NCBI GenBank assembly: GCA_964547995.1
Contig: CAZJRB010000016.1
Span: forward strand, 1 to 64,000
From: CAZJRB01 sp964547995
Lineage (GTDB): Bacteria; Planctomycetota; Planctomycetia; Pirellulales; Thermoguttaceae
Length of the DNA: 64,000 nt
Direction: 5' to 3'
Positions 33,312 through 41,277 of the stretch are shown one piece after another; the stretch's first letter is position 1; each line of letters begins with the position of its first letter. The notes under the pieces are model-generated. The model had not been told where the DNA came from. It worked only from the letters and a program-made list of their open reading frames with translations, and made no database searches. The translations under genes were made by a program, and so were the position numbers.

Positions 33312-35855
33312 ATGTATGGTGAACTGGTGCCTTTGGAGGACGGGGACCCTATCCCGTTGTCGAAGCCGTTCTTGCGCATTGGACGACGCCGGTCCTCCGA
33401 TATCGTTCTGCGTGATCCTGAGGTCTCCAGTTGCCATGCGGAACTGAGGATCATCGACGGCTATTGGTGGGTATTCGACAAGAGGAGCAAGAACGGGGTT
33501 TGGGTCAACGGCGTCTCTGTCCCCAAGAAGCGGCTCGATCCGGGCGACATTGTGGCGTTTGGCAAACCGGAGTACGTGGTCGAGTACCCCGAGCAGGAGC
33601 AAGCGGAGGACGGGGAAATCTCCTCGAAACTGGCCGGGTTCCTGGAAATCGTGGAGGCGGGACAACTGACTGCCGGCAAGCAAAAACACGCTGGACGATA
33701 CACAGTGGGGGCAAACGGGCGAGAGATCAGCGCACAATTACATGCAGCTCATGAGCGCCGAGAACGCATGTTGATTATCGGCGCAACCATTTGCGTCGGC
33801 GCCCTTGTCTTATTGGCTATCGGCGTTTGGGCTTTCCGGTCGAGCGGCAAGCCGGGTGACCATGCTGCGCCGGTTGCCGAATTGCCCGAGGTCGGGCAAC
33901 CGAAGAAACCGGCAGACATTCCCCGGACGCCCTCGCCTGCCGGCAAGAGATCGCAGGATGCCAAGGCCGATCCCGGGTTGCGCAAGCCCCGCGATACGGA
34001 CGGGCCTGCCGGAGGGCAGAATGCCCAAGCCACCGAGCGAGAGGCGCCCGGCGAACAGGCCGTGACAGCAGCAAAACAAGAACCGCTATCGGAGCCGAAG
34101 ATCAACGGCGCGACAGATGTCGCGGCAAAGGCCGCGCCGCCGGTCGAGCCTCCAATACCGGGGACGAAAAGATTACCCCTCCCCGCCCTCGAAGCACAGG
34201 AGAAAATGGCCCGGCAATTTGACGAGGTCTACAAATTCTCCCAGCAGATATCCGCTGCACAGAAGGCGGAACTCTCCAAGAGGCTGTTTGAGCTGGGCAA
34301 GAGGTCGCAAGGGGGACCGGTGGAGAAATTCGTGTTCTTCCGGAAAGCCATGGAGCTGGCCGGCGACTACGGTGACGCGGACCTGATGCTTCAGGTCGTG
34401 GATTCGATCGGCGAAGAGTTTGACGTCGACGCGCTGAATGTCAAGCAAAAGGTCCTGGTCGGTTTCGTCGCAGGCACGCCCGGCGAGGAAAGGGTCAAGT
34501 CCTTTTTCGATCATGCCGACGCGGTAATCGACGAGGCCCTGGCGGCGGGCCGTTGTGATGTTGCCGTGAATCTCGCCGAGGCAGCGTACGGCCTGAGCCA
34601 GAAATCGGCCGGCAAGAACTTCCGGAAACATGCGTACGACCGCCGCAACCAAGTGCAGAAGCTGGCCGCGACGTGGGCGAAAATTCAAGAGGCCCGGACA
34701 GCCTTGAAGGCCGACCCCGATGATCCGCAAGCCAATCTGGCCCTTGGCCGCTGGCTCTGTCTCACCCAGGGGCAGTGGGAGCAGGGGTTGCCGCATCTGG
34801 CCAAGTGCAGCGACCCGGCCCTGCAAAGCCTGGCCGTGCGGGAACTGATTTCGCCGCCGGCCGAGCCGGGCGGCCAGGTCAAACTCGCCGACGACTGGTG
34901 GGCTTTGGCCGCACAAAACGAGGGCCAGCAGAAGGTCGCCATGATGCTCCACGCCGGCAACTGGTACGAAAACGCGGCCCCCAAACTTCCCGAAGGCTTT
35001 GCCAGGGACAAGGTCGCGAACCGGCTCGCCGAGATCGAAAAGATCGGACATCCCGCCGAATCCGGAACTGCCGTCGCTTCGGGCGAGAAGAAACCGGCCG
35101 TCGGCTCGCCGCGAACGTCAAGACTTCGCAACGAAATGACGCTCGATCTGGGCGGCGGGGTGAAAATGGAGTTCGTTCTGATCCCCGCCGGATCGTTTGT
35201 GATGGGCGACGCTGCCGGGAAGAACCACGAAAAGCCGGCCCACAAGGTGACTATTTCCCAACCGTTCTACCTGGGCAAGTACGAGGTTACCCAAGAGCAA
35301 TGGCAGGCACTGATGGGTAACAACCCGAGCAAGCTGGAGGGGTCGAAAAACCCCGTCGAGTCCGTAAGCTGGGAAGACTGCCAGTCGTTCCTCAAGAAGC
35401 TCAACGAGGAGTTCGGGAAAAGCGGCGCGACGTTCAGCTTGCCAACGGAGGCCCAGTGGGAATATGCGTGCCGGGCGGGGAGCACAACCAAGTGGTCCTT
35501 TGGCGATGATGAGGCGCCGGTTGGCGACTTCGGCTGGTTCAGCGACAACTCGTCAGGCAAGACGCATCCGGTGGGTCAGAAAAAACCCAATGCCTGGGGG
35601 CTGTACGATATGCACGGCAACGTGATGGAATGGTGTGCGGACCCTTACGGCAAGGCCTACTATGAATCGTCCCCGTCGGTTGATCCGCCGGGCCCGGCTT
35701 CCAGCGACTGGCGCGTGGTCCGCGGCGGCAGCTTCAACTTCGGCGCAGAGGGGCAACGTTCGGCATGTCGCGTCACCGGCTGGCCGGCGGAATCTTTCAA
35801 CGACTATGGCTTCCGTGTTGCCGGGACCGCTGCGAAAGCCGGGGGTTCCCGCTGA
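33312..35855 (+). CDS. FHA domain - transmembrane - formylglycine-generating-enzyme-like (FGE-sulfatase) fusion
   Basis: 847 residues. The N-terminal FHA domain (about 1-95: 'LRIGRRRSSDIVLRDPEVSS', 'SKNGVWVNG') binds phosphothreonine. One transmembrane helix lies at about 153-173. A Pro/Lys/Ala-rich linker follows, then a helical region (about 290-600). The C-terminal SUMF1/FGE-type domain (about 615-840) contains 'FVLIPAGSFVMGDAAGKNHE', 'PVESVSWEDCQSF', 'FSLPTEAQWEYACRAG', 'GLYDMHGNVMEWCAD', 'VVRGGSFN' and 'GFRVAGTA'. The arrangement puts the FHA in the cytoplasm and the FGE fold outside. The FGE fold in such bacterial multidomain proteins is often a ligand-binding rather than a catalytic module; the paired active-site cysteines of true FGE are not obvious here. 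It may be a signalling partner of Ser/Thr kinases. Confidence 0.88.
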   Translation: MYGELVPLEDGDPIPLSKPFLRIGRRRSSDIVLRDPEVSSCHAELRIIDGYWWVFDKRSKNGVWVNGVSVPKKRLDPGDIVAFGKPEYVVEYPEQEQAEDGEISSKLAGFLEIVEAGQLTAGKQKHAGRYTVGANGREISAQLHAAHERRERMLIIGATICVGALVLLAIGVWAFRSSGKPGDHAAPVAELPEVGQPKKPADIPRTPSPAGKRSQDAKADPGLRKPRDTDGPAGGQNAQATEREAPGEQAVTAAKQEPLSEPKINGATDVAAKAAPPVEPPIPGTKRLPLPALEAQEKMARQFDEVYKFSQQISAAQKAELSKRLFELGKRSQGGPVEKFVFFRKAMELAGDYGDADLMLQVVDSIGEEFDVDALNVKQKVLVGFVAGTPGEERVKSFFDHADAVIDEALAAGRCDVAVNLAEAAYGLSQKSAGKNFRKHAYDRRNQVQKLAATWAKIQEARTALKADPDDPQANLALGRWLCLTQGQWEQGLPHLAKCSDPALQSLAVRELISPPAEPGGQVKLADDWWALAAQNEGQQKVAMMLHAGNWYENAAPKLPEGFARDKVANRLAEIEKIGHPAESGTAVASGEKKPAVGSPRTSRLRNEMTLDLGGGVKMEFVLIPAGSFVMGDAAGKNHEKPAHKVTISQPFYLGKYEVTQEQWQALMGNNPSKLEGSKNPVESVSWEDCQSFLKKLNEEFGKSGATFSLPTEAQWEYACRAGSTTKWSFGDDEAPVGDFGWFSDNSSGKTHPVGQKKPNAWGLYDMHGNVMEWCADPYGKAYYESSPSVDPPGPASSDWRVVRGGSFNFGAEGQRSACRVTGWPAESFNDYGFRVAGTAAKAGGSR

Positions 35856-35886
35856 CGCCGGACGTGGCCGCCGGCACGGAGAGTGC

Positions 35887-36609
35887 TTATTCCGACTTCG
35901 GATCTTTTGGGTCGCGCCCGGCGGCCCAGTAGAGCCCGCGGACGACCAGCCGCTGAAAGTGCGGATTCGTCCAAGCGGCCTTTCCGTGACCGAGGGTAGT
36001 GTTGAAGACACGGCCTTTGCCGAACTTCTGCACCCAGATCATGGACTGTTGCTCTTTTCCGCGGTCGACTCGGCCGAGGCTGTGGAGCTTGAAATCCGGG
36101 TGATACTTGTCGCGGTAGGTTTCGTCGGAGATTTCGAAGTCTTTCATGGGCGCGGTAATCGGGTGTTTTTTGTCATCAATCCGAATCGTGAACTTTCCGC
36201 CGCCGTGCCCTATAAACCGGCCGCCCAAGAGTCTCCAAAAGACGTCGGATTTTTTGAACGAGTCGGTGGCGTGTACGCCGGCGAGGCCGCCCCCGCCGCT
36301 GACGAAGTCGTCGAGCCCCTTCTCCTGCTCGGGATTGGCGAAGTTCCCCCCCGAGCCGTAGAACAAGACCAGGTCGTACTTGGTGATGTTCTCGCGTTTG
36401 AGATCATCGAGGTTCTTGAAAAAGGTGACGTCGAAGTCACCCGTCTTTTCGAGCACCTCCGACATGAGGGCGTTGAAGCCTTTCAAATCGTGGCCGCCGC
36501 CGCCCAACAGCAACACCTTGATTTTCTCGGCGCCGGCGGCATTGCCCGCCAGGCCGACCGCTGTCAGGGCGGTCAATGTAAACGTCAGAAAACACTTTCG
36601 ACAAGACAT
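35887..36609 (-). CDS. secreted ThuA-domain (trehalose-utilisation-like) protein
   Basis: 240 residues from the ATG at 36609 (GGAGGGAGA about 8 nt upstream). The signal peptide ends near NAAG-AEK. The ThuA domain (glutamine-amidotransferase-like fold) covers the rest: 'KVLLLGGGGHDLKGFN', 'YDLVLFYGSGG', 'GLDDFVSGGGGLAGVHATDS', 'FWRLLGGRFIGHGGG', 'GKGRVFNTTLGHG' and 'RGLYWAAGRDP'. ThuA proteins act in sugar metabolism, often beside exported oxidoreductases and DUF1080 proteins; the exact reaction is unproven. It ends 31 bp from the convergent FHA-FGE gene. Confidence 0.85.
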   Translation of the reverse strand: MSCRKCFLTFTLTALTAVGLAGNAAGAEKIKVLLLGGGGHDLKGFNALMSEVLEKTGDFDVTFFKNLDDLKRENITKYDLVLFYGSGGNFANPEQEKGLDDFVSGGGGLAGVHATDSFKKSDVFWRLLGGRFIGHGGGKFTIRIDDKKHPITAPMKDFEISDETYRDKYHPDFKLHSLGRVDRGKEQQSMIWVQKFGKGRVFNTTLGHGKAAWTNPHFQRLVVRGLYWAAGRDPKDPKSE

Positions 36610-36738
36610 GTTCAGATCTCCCTCCATTCTAACTAAGACTTCCGGAGTACTGGCGGGCCGGCGCATTGCTGCCTTCTTGTTCCCCATTTTTCCTGCAGGG
36701 CGGCTTGGTGTCAATGCCCCGGCGGGAATTTGGCCCAT

Positions 36739-39700
36739 CTATCTCCGCGACCGGCCGTTGCCGCGCCTGCTGCCGTTGGGTGGTGCGATCAGCAGCCGGG
36801 CATTGCCGGGGCCAAGGAGGTCGTCGACGCGGGCACGCATTTCGGGGTTGATCTCCACCCGGAGCTTCTCGCATTTGCACGCCACGCGGCTGCCGTCGGC
36901 CAACTGGATCATCAACTGCAATTCACACTTGCCCGGGTAGCCCCGGAGTATCTCGTAAAGCTGCTCCAAGCCCTCTTGCCCGTGAGTGCTCTCGACGACG
37001 CGGATCAGCATGCCGCGGGTGTATCGGGTACCGACGTCCGCAAGCGCAATCAGCTCCTTGACGATCACGTTGACGTCGTCGCTGCCGGGCCGTTTGTCGA
37101 CCGCCCCCTGGACGATCACGATGGTGTCGTTCTTGACCATATCGCCGTGCCGCTGGAAGGGCTCGGGCCAGAGGATACATCGCATGGCGCCGTCACTGTC
37201 TTCCAGGAGAAACGTGGCGTAGCGGCTGGGGCTACCCGGCTTGGGGTTCTTGGTATTGGAAAGCTTGATCGCGCCGAGCATCCCGCCGAGGACGACGTCG
37301 GCGCCGTGTTTCAGGTTTGCCGCTTCGGTCGACGTATACGTGCAGTAGGTGTTGAGCGTTTCCCGATGCTCATCCAGCGGGTGGCTGGAAAGGTAGAATC
37401 CGAGGGCTTCCTTTTCCTTGGCGAGTTTGTCGCGCTCTTCCCACTCGGGCAAATCGGGCAGATTGACGGCAGCGTCTTCCAGTTCTTCGTCGGGGCCGAA
37501 GAGTCCCATTTGTCCGCTGCGGCGGTCGGCTGCTGCTGCTGCGCCGGATTGAACGGCCCGGTCGATTACGGCAAACAACTGCGAACGATGTGCGCCGAGG
37601 GAATCGAACGCCCCTGCCTTGATCAAGGTTTCCAGCGTGGAGCGGTTGCAGATTCCGGGATCAACGCGTTCGCAAAAATCGAACAGGCTGCGATAGCGAC
37701 CGTCCTTTTTGCGGGAAGCGGCAACGGCATCGGCGGCCGCGTCGCCACATCCCTTGATGGCGGCGAGCCCGAAGTGGATTTTCCCGCTCTCGACGGTGAA
37801 TTCCCGTTCCGAGGAATTGACGTCGGGCGCTGTGACTTCGATCTCCATCCGCTGGCAGTCCTCAAGATGCTCGACGAGCGAGTCCCTGCGTTTGAAGTTC
37901 CGCCCGGGAATGTCGCTCGACAGCAGGGCCGCCATGAACTCGACGGGGTAATGGGCCTTCAAGTAAGCGGTCATGTACGCGATCAGGGCGTAGGCCGTCG
38001 AGTGGCTCTTGTTGAAGCCGTAACCGGCAAACTTCTCGATCAGCTCGAACATGTCGGCACCCTTTCTTTTGGACATCCCGTTCTTGTGGGCGCCTTCGAC
38101 GAATTGCTCGCGGAACTTGGCGATCATCGGCAGGTTTTTCTTGCCGATTGCCTTGATGCACGTATACGCGCTGGCGAGCGGGATGTTGCCGAGCCGGTTG
38201 AGAATCCGCATCACCTGCTCCTGGTAGACCATCACTCCGTGGGTTTCCTTGAGGACCTCTTTCATGACGGGATGCGGATAGACGGCCTTCTGCCGACCGT
38301 GTTTGACTTGGATGTAGTCGTCGACCATGCCGCCTTCGAGCGGGCCGGGCCGGTAGAGCGCGGCGGTGGCGATGATGTCGCGGAAGTCGTCCGGTTTCAT
38401 CCGCTGCAACAGGTCGCGGATGCCGCCGCTTTCCAATTGGAAAATTCCTTTCGTCTCTCCCCGGCAGAGCAGGGCAAACGTTTCCTTGTCGTCCAATGGA
38501 AAGCGATACGGATCGACCTTCTCGCCGGTCGTCTGTTCGATTAACCGGGCAACCTTGGAGAGGATGGTAAGATTCCGCAGGCCCAGGAAATCCATCTTCA
38601 AGAGTCCTGCCGCTTCGACGTCCGCGTGTGCCCATTGCGTGACGATTTCTTCCTTGCCGCCGACGTGCTGCAACGGAACGTACTCGGTCAACGGGCGATC
38701 GGCGATCACGACCGCGCAGGCGTGCGTACCGACGTTTCGGGCAAGGCCCTCGATCTGCATCGCCAGTTCGAGCAGCTCGCGGACCTCGGCATCGGCCTCG
38801 TGCGCCCTGCGGAGTTGATCGCTTTTTTGGATCGCATCTTTGATCGTGATCCCCAGTTCGTCCGGAATCATGGCGACAACGGCGTCGACTCGCGGGATCG
38901 ACAATCCCAGCGCCCGGCCCGTATCGCGCACGGCCGCGCGTGCTGCCAGCGTATTGAAAGTGCCGATCTGGGCCACGTTCCCGACGTCGTACTTCTCCTT
39001 GACGTAATCCATCACCTCGCCGCGCCGTTCCTTATCGAAGTCGATGTCGATGTCGGGCGTTTCCCGGCGGTTCTCGTCGAGAAAGCGCTCGAACAGCAGG
39101 TCGTATTCCAGCGGACAAACATGGCTCATATACAACGCGTGGCAAACCAGCGACCCGACGCCCGATCCCCGGGCGGTAACCTCGATTCCCCGGGAACGGG
39201 CAAATCGCACGAAGTCCCACACGATCAGGAAGTAGTTGGGGAATCCCAGCTTGTTGATCACGTCCAATTCGCGGTCGAGCCGGGCCATGACCTCTTCGGT
39301 CAGATTCCCGTCGACCATCCGGACGGGGTTGTCCGCGTAGCGGTTCTTCAACCCCTTCAGGCACAATTCGCGGAGATACTCTTCCGAGGTTTTCCCTTTC
39401 GGCGGGTGGAAGACCGGGAAGTGGCGATTACCCAACTCCAGCTCGATCTTCACACCGTCGGCGATTTTCTGCGATCGCTTCACGGCGTCTTCGTGGCCGG
39501 GAAAGGCGGCGTACATCTCCTCGGGGCTCCGCAGGTAGAACTGGTCCCCCTCCATCCGCATCCGGTCGCTGTCGGTGCGAAACTTTCCGGTATTCACGCA
39601 CAGCAGGATGTCTTGTGCTCCGGCGTCTTCACGATGGACGTAGTGGACGTCGTTGGTAGCGACCAGCGGGATGCCGGTCTGCTTCGATATCTCGGTGCAA

Positions 39701-40284
39701 CCCTCCAAAATGATTTGCTGCACGTCGAGACCGTTGTTCTGGATTTCGAGGTAGTAGTCGTCGCCGAAGATGCGGCGGTACCACCGGGCGATTTCAACGG
39801 CCTTGTCGATGGCCGCATCACCCCCGGAAAGGATCACGCGACTGATCTCGCCGGACGCGCAGCCGCTGAGGCAGATCAGGCCTTCGCAATGTGATTCGAG
39901 CAGCTCCTTGTCGATCCGCGGCCTGAAGTAGAACCCGTCGAGGAAGGCCGCCGAGGAGAGCTTCAGCAGGTTCTTGAAGCCGGCACGGTTTTTGGCCAGC
40001 AGGGTGAGGTGATAGCTGGCCTCTTTGATGTTGCCGCTTTCCTTCGCAAAACGGCTGCCGGGTGCGACGTAGGCCTCGAAACCGAGGATCGGCTTGATAC
40101 CCAACTCCTTGGCCTCGCGATAGAACTGCACCGCCCCGTGCAGATTGCCGTGGTCGGTCAGGGCCAGGGCGTTCATCCGCAGAGCTTTCGCGCGCTCGAG
40201 TAGTCGCCGCGGGGGCGCCGCCCCGTCGAGCAGGCTGTAATGACTGTGACAGTGGAGATGGGCAAAAGGGAGTGTGTCGCTCAC
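36739..40284 (-). CDS. dnaE: DNA polymerase III alpha subunit
   Basis: 1,181 residues from a GTG at 40284, preceded by GGAGGA at a good distance. The longer frame to 40332 adds 16 residues not found in the family. The order is: PHP domain (about 1-270, 'FAHLHCHSHYSLLDGAAPPR'); palm and catalytic acids in 'PDIDIDFDKERRGEVMDYVK' (about 395-415); fingers; the helix-hairpin-helix region (about 800-880); and OB-fold (about 960-1080, 'ASEAANLKHGADVVLGGMLG' type region). Complete and of normal length, it is the replicative polymerase. It is followed on the same strand by no gene; a FHA protein gene lies upstream. Confidence 0.96.
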   Translation of the reverse strand: MSDTLPFAHLHCHSHYSLLDGAAPPRRLLERAKALRMNALALTDHGNLHGAVQFYREAKELGIKPILGFEAYVAPGSRFAKESGNIKEASYHLTLLAKNRAGFKNLLKLSSAAFLDGFYFRPRIDKELLESHCEGLICLSGCASGEISRVILSGGDAAIDKAVEIARWYRRIFGDDYYLEIQNNGLDVQQIILEGCTEISKQTGIPLVATNDVHYVHREDAGAQDILLCVNTGKFRTDSDRMRMEGDQFYLRSPEEMYAAFPGHEDAVKRSQKIADGVKIELELGNRHFPVFHPPKGKTSEEYLRELCLKGLKNRYADNPVRMVDGNLTEEVMARLDRELDVINKLGFPNYFLIVWDFVRFARSRGIEVTARGSGVGSLVCHALYMSHVCPLEYDLLFERFLDENRRETPDIDIDFDKERRGEVMDYVKEKYDVGNVAQIGTFNTLAARAAVRDTGRALGLSIPRVDAVVAMIPDELGITIKDAIQKSDQLRRAHEADAEVRELLELAMQIEGLARNVGTHACAVVIADRPLTEYVPLQHVGGKEEIVTQWAHADVEAAGLLKMDFLGLRNLTILSKVARLIEQTTGEKVDPYRFPLDDKETFALLCRGETKGIFQLESGGIRDLLQRMKPDDFRDIIATAALYRPGPLEGGMVDDYIQVKHGRQKAVYPHPVMKEVLKETHGVMVYQEQVMRILNRLGNIPLASAYTCIKAIGKKNLPMIAKFREQFVEGAHKNGMSKRKGADMFELIEKFAGYGFNKSHSTAYALIAYMTAYLKAHYPVEFMAALLSSDIPGRNFKRRDSLVEHLEDCQRMEIEVTAPDVNSSEREFTVESGKIHFGLAAIKGCGDAAADAVAASRKKDGRYRSLFDFCERVDPGICNRSTLETLIKAGAFDSLGAHRSQLFAVIDRAVQSGAAAAADRRSGQMGLFGPDEELEDAAVNLPDLPEWEERDKLAKEKEALGFYLSSHPLDEHRETLNTYCTYTSTEAANLKHGADVVLGGMLGAIKLSNTKNPKPGSPSRYATFLLEDSDGAMRCILWPEPFQRHGDMVKNDTIVIVQGAVDKRPGSDDVNVIVKELIALADVGTRYTRGMLIRVVESTHGQEGLEQLYEILRGYPGKCELQLMIQLADGSRVACKCEKLRVEINPEMRARVDDLLGPGNARLLIAPPNGSRRGNGRSRR

Positions 40285-40427
40285 AGATGTCCTCCGTGTG
40301 TTGAGCAAAAAATCGTCCGTGTGCCGGTCCAAGAAATGGCGACGGCCCGTAGCCTGTGCGGAATTCTATCACGGCAGGGTGGCCGTGGCCAGAGGCTTCC
40401 GGGATTTCCGCTCCGACGGGCGGGCCG

Positions 40428-41096
40428 CTATTCCCCCGGCTCGCCGATGGCACGAAGATAACCGGCCAGGCGGTCCTGGAGATCGAGCAGGTTTTGCCAC
40501 TGGCGCTGTTCAAGCGTGACCTGGGTCGATTTTTTCTCGGTGCGGGCGGAGCGGAGCAAACCGCGAAAACGCAAGTGGAAAAACTGGAACATCTCGGCGA
40601 GCTGGGCAGCCTGGCCGGGTGTCAGCGAAGTGGGTAACTCGGGCGGCATGAGTGTGTGAAGGGTCGCCTGGGCGTCGGGATCGTCGCCAAAGTGCATCTC
40701 GTAGTCAAGCGAAGGCGAGGCCGGATCGTCGACCTCCTCGTCCATGGTCACTCCCTTGGAGCGGTCGATATCCCGCAGACCGGCCAGTCGCTCGGCGATT
40801 TCCTCGCGCGAGCCGTACAAGAGCACCGTGCGACCCACGGTGATTACGTCGCCGGGCCGAAGAACCCACAGTTGAATGTTCTCGTTGTTGATCTTCGTTC
40901 CATTCGTGCTTTCCAAATCGGTCAGCACAATTTCGTTTTCGTCTTCCTGGATCTTGATATGAAAGCGGCTTATCCGCTCATCGTTGAGCTGGATGGGATT
41001 TCCCTCTTCCCGGCCGATGGTCAGGGGAGTGGGCACGTCCTGGAATACGCGACCCCGGTCAGCTCCGTCAAGAATCCGTAAAGTAATCACCGCCAT
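40428..41096 (-). CDS. FHA-domain protein
   Basis: 222 residues from the ATG at 41096 (GGAGG 5 nt upstream). The FHA domain covers about 1-100: 'PLTIGREEGNPIQLNDERIS', 'FHIKIQEDENEIVLTDLEST' and 'NGTKINNE', with the phosphothreonine-contacting Arg, Ser and Asn present. The C-terminal 120 residues are helical ('LTPGQAAQLAEMFQFFHLRF') with no known domain. It should read out Ser/Thr kinase signalling in the cytoplasm. It lies between the envelope-machine genes and dnaE on the same strand. Confidence 0.85.
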   Translation of the reverse strand: MAVITLRILDGADRGRVFQDVPTPLTIGREEGNPIQLNDERISRFHIKIQEDENEIVLTDLESTNGTKINNENIQLWVLRPGDVITVGRTVLLYGSREEIAERLAGLRDIDRSKGVTMDEEVDDPASPSLDYEMHFGDDPDAQATLHTLMPPELPTSLTPGQAAQLAEMFQFFHLRFRGLLRSARTEKKSTQVTLEQRQWQNLLDLQDRLAGYLRAIGEPGE

Positions 41097-41277
41097 GGAG
41101 GCCTCCAGGAGGGTTGAAACCACGAAGGTCAGCGATCGATCTGTTTGGGAGTACTGTTTTTAGCACGGGGGGATCGCGGGGTCAAGCCGCTTCCCGGGCG
41201 GGCCCCTTGTGGCCTGCTGTCGGGGACGGCAATCCACCAGAGAGACGTATTTCTCCGCCGAAATTCCCTGCTTGCCT

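Noticed and set aside
36730..38544. 604-codon open frame antisense to dnaE
   Set aside because: dnaE is complete and conserved on the other strand; the antisense frame has no features.
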